In this document: one piece after another, positions 60,064-64,000 of the stretch
Numbering within the stretch: the stretch's first letter is position 1
How the letters are laid out: every line of letters starts with the position of its first letter
From: Enchytraeus crypticus
Lineage: Eukaryota; Annelida; Clitellata; Enchytraeida; Enchytraeidae
Length of the DNA: 64,000 nucleotides
Assembly (NCBI GenBank): GCA_905160935.1
Contig: CAJHZI010000463.1
Location: forward strand, 434,001 to 498,000
Direction: 5' to 3'
The notes under the pieces: generated by a model
What the model was told of the DNA's origin: nothing
What the model saw: only the letters and a program-made list of their open reading frames with translations
Database searches by the model: none
Position numbers and translations under genes: made by a program

Positions 60064-62130
60064 CTATGAATATCACAAGCAGTCTACTCTCACTTATATT
60101 CAATCTTATCTCACATTCCGTCTTTTCTCACTTACATTCAGTCTTCTCGCTTTTTAGTTTTTTACTTTCTAGTTTTGAACCAGCTAAACCGGAAGAAATA
60201 CGCAATTTTATTCTTCGCTCTACCGACTCATCTTGCTGCCCTGATGTTATTCCTACACGCTTACTGAAATCCTGTATTGATGTTTTAGTTGCTCCTATTA
60301 CTTACTTAATCAACCTCTCACTCTCAGAAGGTATCTTCCCGACCTCCTTCAAACAAGCAATTGTATCTCCTTTGCTAAAAAAAAGCCTTCTTTACCAAAA
60401 GATGATCTTTCCAGTTACCGTCCTATTTCCAATCTTAACTTCATCTCTAAACTTCTTAAAAAGGTAATTTATACCCGTTTATGCCCTCATCTTGATTCTT
60501 TCCCTTCTCTCTCTCATTATCAATCTGCCTATAGAAAACTCCATTCTACTGAAACCGCTCTTCTTCGTATACATAATGATCTTAGCTTGGCCATGAGTAG
60601 TAAACAGGTTTCTGCCTTGGTTCTTCTAGATCTCTCTGCTGCCTTTGATACAATTGACCATGGCATCCTAATAAATAGGCTTAAATCTTGTTTTGGCATA
60701 TCTGATTCTGCTTTTTCCCTTCTCACATCATATCTCTCATGTCGCACACAATCTGTTGTTATTGGTAAAAATCGCTCTTCTGAACTACCCCTCCTACGCG
60801 GTGTTCCTCAAGGTTCAGTGTTAGGTCCATTGCTCTTCTCTTTATATATCACACCTCTTAGCTACCTGCTTGCTCAGTCCTCCATAAATTTTCATTTTTA
60901 TGCAGACGACACACAACTATATATTTCCTTTTCTAATCATGATTCTGATCAAAAACTGGCTCATCTCTCATCCATTCTTGACAAGGTTTATTCCTGGTTT
61001 TGTGCTAACCGTCTTGCTGTTAATCCTTCCAAAACTGAATACCTTTTAATTGGCACTCCTTTGCAAAGAAGTAAAATTACCAATAACTCTGTTAATTTTC
61101 AGAATCTTGCTCTTTCACCTTCTCGATCTGCCAAAAACCTTGGAGTCATATTTGATGAAAACCTTGACTTTAAATCCCATATCTCTTCTGTTTGTCGCGC
61201 TTCTTTCTTTCAGATTCGTCAGATTAGGCAAATACGTCCATCCCTTACTAGAAATTCAGCCACTATCCTTGCTAATTCTAGAGTTCATTCAAAGCTCGAC
61301 TACTGTAATTCATTATTACATGGGTTGCCTACTTCTTCTCTCAATCGTTTGCAGCACGTCCAAAATTCTCTTGCACGTGTTGTTTGTAAGCCCTCTCGAC
61401 TTCAATTTCACTCTCTTTCTCTTCTACGCAGTCTTCACTAGCTCCCTGTTAATCAACGCATAAAATATAAAATAGCTCTATTAACTTTCAAAACTCTGCG
61501 ATTTGGCAAGCCTTCTTACTTATCTGAAATTCTTCTTCCCTATCGCCCCTCACGTACACTTCGCTCCACCGATGCCAATCTTCTCTCAGTTCCAAATATT
61601 CTCACGTCATTGGGCAGACGTTCATTTTCTTACGCAGCACCCACAATCTGGAACTCTTTACCTGCTAATCTTCGCTCTTGTTTTTCTCTTTCAACATTCT
61701 CTAGCAAGCTTAAAACTTACCTTTTCCCACCATAGACATAATCAATCTACCCTGACCATTTTTTTGATCACCGGACTGGCTTTCGTTTAGGACCTTGCTT
61801 CTCCTCAGCACATTTCTTTCGCAGATTGGTCTGGGTGAATTGATCTGTAGTGATATGTGCTGTTGGGGACGTCCCTGACATCATCCTTGGATGAGGAAAC
61901 GGACGGTAAACCTTTATTTATTTATTTATTCTCTCACTTACATTAAATCTTCTCTCACTTACATGCAGTCCACTCTCACTTACATTCAGCCTACTCTCAC
62001 TTACATTCAGTCTTCTCTCACGTACATTCAGTCCACTCTCACTTACATTCAGTCTACTCTCACTTACATTCAGTCCACTCTCACTTACATTCAGTCTACT
62101 CTCACTTACATTCAGTCTATCTCTCGCGCA
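60064..62130. repeat. 21-bp minisatellite split by a LINE
   Basis: Units of tctcacttacattcagtcta lie at about 60080-60142 and about 61936-62125. The L2/CR1-type copy B occupies the middle, so the array was a target of insertion. Confidence 0.88.
60144..61932 (+). mobile_element. L2/CR1-type LINE, copy B, 5' truncated
   Basis: The plus strand encodes PEEIRNFILRSTDSSCCPDV, then reverse transcriptase motifs LDLSAAFDTIDHG, RGVPQGSVLGPLLF and FHFYADDTQLYISF, and the C-terminal SLHWLPVNQRIKYK region. Copy A agrees closely over about 1.1 kb. A TGG-to-TAG change at about 61439-61441 and frame changes near 60380 and 60530 interrupt it. The endonuclease part is missing. The 3' end is gatgaggaaacggacggtaa followed by (TTTA)n, the short-repeat tail typical of this group. 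Confidence 0.9.
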
Positions 62131-62539
62131 GTCTGCTTGCACAGTCTGTCCCATTTGAGCGAATATTGCGGATATTCCAATTACTTTCTAAAGTTGCGCC
62201 TTTATTTAAAAATGTTTGTATCCTCAAAACTCTCTCAGAGATTTCATTTCAGGGTTTTAAAGTGAAGGAAGCATGGTATACCCCCGTACCCCTCTCCGGG
62301 TTCTTTGATTATATAGCACATGCTCATGTAAATTGTCAACAGGAGTCTGATGAACTGTACATATGACACAGAGCATTATAGCGTAGAGAACAAAGCATTG
62401 TCCCACAGGTCCTACCTGTGCCGAACAATGGTACAAAGGGATTTCATCAGGGATCCTTTCTTCAGGGCGAACCCGAGAATAAGAGGGTCTAATTATCAAC
62501 GCAGAACCTCTATTTCTCCCAACAAGTTACCCTCATCTT

Positions 62540-62600
62540 ATCTCTCTCTCTCTCTCTCTCTCTTTCTTTCTCTCTCTCTCTCTCTCGCTCTCTCTCCAGT
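62540..62600. repeat. (CT)n microsatellite
   Basis: CT run with a few TTT and CG interruptions. Confidence 0.93.
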
Positions 62601-62639
62601 GTTCTGTCAAGAGGCAAGTCCAGGATGTATAGCCCCACT

Positions 62640-63015
62640 CATTAGTTACTTTTCACGCTCCGTAAAGAGCCCTTCATCGATCAACGAGTTAATAATCCAT
62701 TCACAAAAGGTTATGCCGTATCCACATCGTTAATTTTTACAAACTATCTGATACCATGTTTACTGAGATTTTGAAATGTTTATTTCCATTTGTTTTTGTA
62801 TTAGGTGTCAGTGCATTTGATGTCGAGTTGATGCTGAAAAAAGCATCTCTCTCTCTCTCTTTCTTTCACACATCTTAATGTAGCCCATAGCTTGGCTTGG
62901 GAATAATATATTTTCTGACTTAGCTTCCAGTTGGCTTCTTCAGTTCTTGCACCGTCGCCTCTTACGACACGTGCAGATTAAGGTTTGTCTATTCTTCAGC
63001 GTCCTGGGCACAACA
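62640..63015 (-). mobile_element. SINE-like repeat, family R, interrupted
   Basis: atccattcacaaaaggttat and tcgatcaacgagttaataat (cf. 6868-6900), then gtcgcctcttacgacacgtg and ttgtctattcttcagcgtcc. A (CT)n insertion separates the parts. Confidence 0.6.
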
Positions 63016-63415
63016 CGATATAATATATAATATCATGTATAATATTATAAATGTATATATAACCCAAGAAGGTTCGGGAAAAACTTGAAAATTAAGAATC
63101 AAACCTACAGACAACTGCACGTGTTCGTAAGAGGAAACTGACACAGATATGACAGTGTATAGAGACTTGTGCCACGTGGTAATGATTTCTGTGTTTTAGA
63201 CCGATTGATTGCTCATACTCCAGATTTGCAGAGTTCTAGTCGCTACACTGGTTGCGGCATTATACCATCTGGCTAGTTGACCTTCACTGTCCATTCAGTG
63301 CTACTGTGGCAGTTAGCATAGAGCGGCGCTTTATAAATATACTTATGATTATTGTAATATATAAATATAATGTTATTTATATGATGTTATTATATTGTAT
63401 ATATATATATATATA

Positions 63416-63464
<49 letters not shown>

Positions 63465-63553
63465 TTTATAATTATATTATATATATATACTTGTTTGATA
63501 TGATATAGCCCTGTATATAATTAAATATATATATATATGTATATATATATTAA

Positions 63554-63632
<79 letters not shown>

Positions 63633-63643
63633 TAAGATTTATC

Positions 63644-63697
<54 letters not shown>

Positions 63698-64000
63698 CAA
63701 GAGAGGGAGAGAACGGACTTGAATGCGCCATCTAGCGGAATAGTGGAAAGTGGATCCTCTGCAGCAGGTGTGCTGGAACATCCCTGGGTGAAATAACGGT
63801 ACACAAAGAGTTCGGTCGACAAGGGAATGGGAGCAAGAGGGAGGCAGGAGGGAGGCAGGAGGGAGGAGGGGAGGCAGGCAGGAGGGGAGGATGGGTTAGT
63901 TCCTCGAACACCTGCCTACAGCGGGCTGTATTTCTAGGCGAACTCATGGGCGCGACGATTCTCATAATAGTCTCTCAATGAACCCCCTCCTTGGTCTCGT
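63016..64000. other. Right edge: (TA)n, (GA)n and GGGAGGC repeats
   Basis: (TA)n at about 63395-63480 and 63560-63630, (GA)n at about 63650-63692, and gggaggcaggag units at about 63838-63890. No gene is supported up to the window edge. Confidence 0.6.

Overview
This is a piece of an AT-rich animal genome: spliced genes with GT-AG introns, dense microsatellites and minisatellites, and many tRNA-derived SINEs and L2/CR1- and RTE-type LINE fragments. The host-gene proteins look bilaterian. One repeat family carries a core reading ACACGTGTCGTAAGAGGCGA in sense, which from memory resembles SINEs of molluscs and other lophotrochozoans. I therefore favour a mollusc-like spiralian, but this is untested.

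Three host genes can be supported. (1) 3002-4576 (+) is a single-exon polypeptide GalNAc-transferase-like type II Golgi protein with a C-terminal ricin-type lectin domain. It lacks the metal-binding DxH motif and looks like a pseudoenzyme. (2) 6203-30908 (-) is a complete EFTUD2/Snu114 gene, the GTPase of the U5 snRNP. I resolved 25 coding exons, all in phase, giving 981 residues. (3) 32446-43457 (+) is a 12-exon gene for a 1300-residue protein that I do not recognise. It has a long polar middle exon and a coiled-coil C-terminal third. Genes 2 and 3 lie head to head, about 1.5 kb apart.

Layout: 1-3001 is a repeat-bearing flank. 3002-5264 is the GalNAc-T-like gene and its 3' UTR. 6203-31100 is EFTUD2, with an L2/CR1-type LINE in intron 23 and SINEs in many introns. 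31100-32445 is the divergent intergenic segment. 32446-43457 is the coiled-coil gene. 43458-64000 holds no convincing gene. It contains satellites, (CT)n, (GA)n, (TA)n and (CA)n tracts, GC-rich minisatellites, SINEs and a second L2/CR1 copy at about 60144-61932.

The most unusual signal concerns splicing. In EFTUD2, and once in the neighbouring gene, tandem arrays begin at a splice junction and copy it: 81-bp x4 at the exon 3 acceptor, 44-bp x9 or more at the exon 15 acceptor, 32-bp x4 at the exon 17 donor, serial donor-like motifs after exon 8, displaced copies of the exon 13 donor, and 72-bp x4 at the coiled-coil gene's exon 5 acceptor. Many acceptors also follow (TTG)n or (TTGA)n simple repeats instead of a pyrimidine tract. 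In addition, EFTUD2 exon 19 ends in a 16-A coding run that turns a conserved segment into five lysines without changing its length. Finally, two LINE/SINE pairs share 3' ends that can fold into small hairpins.
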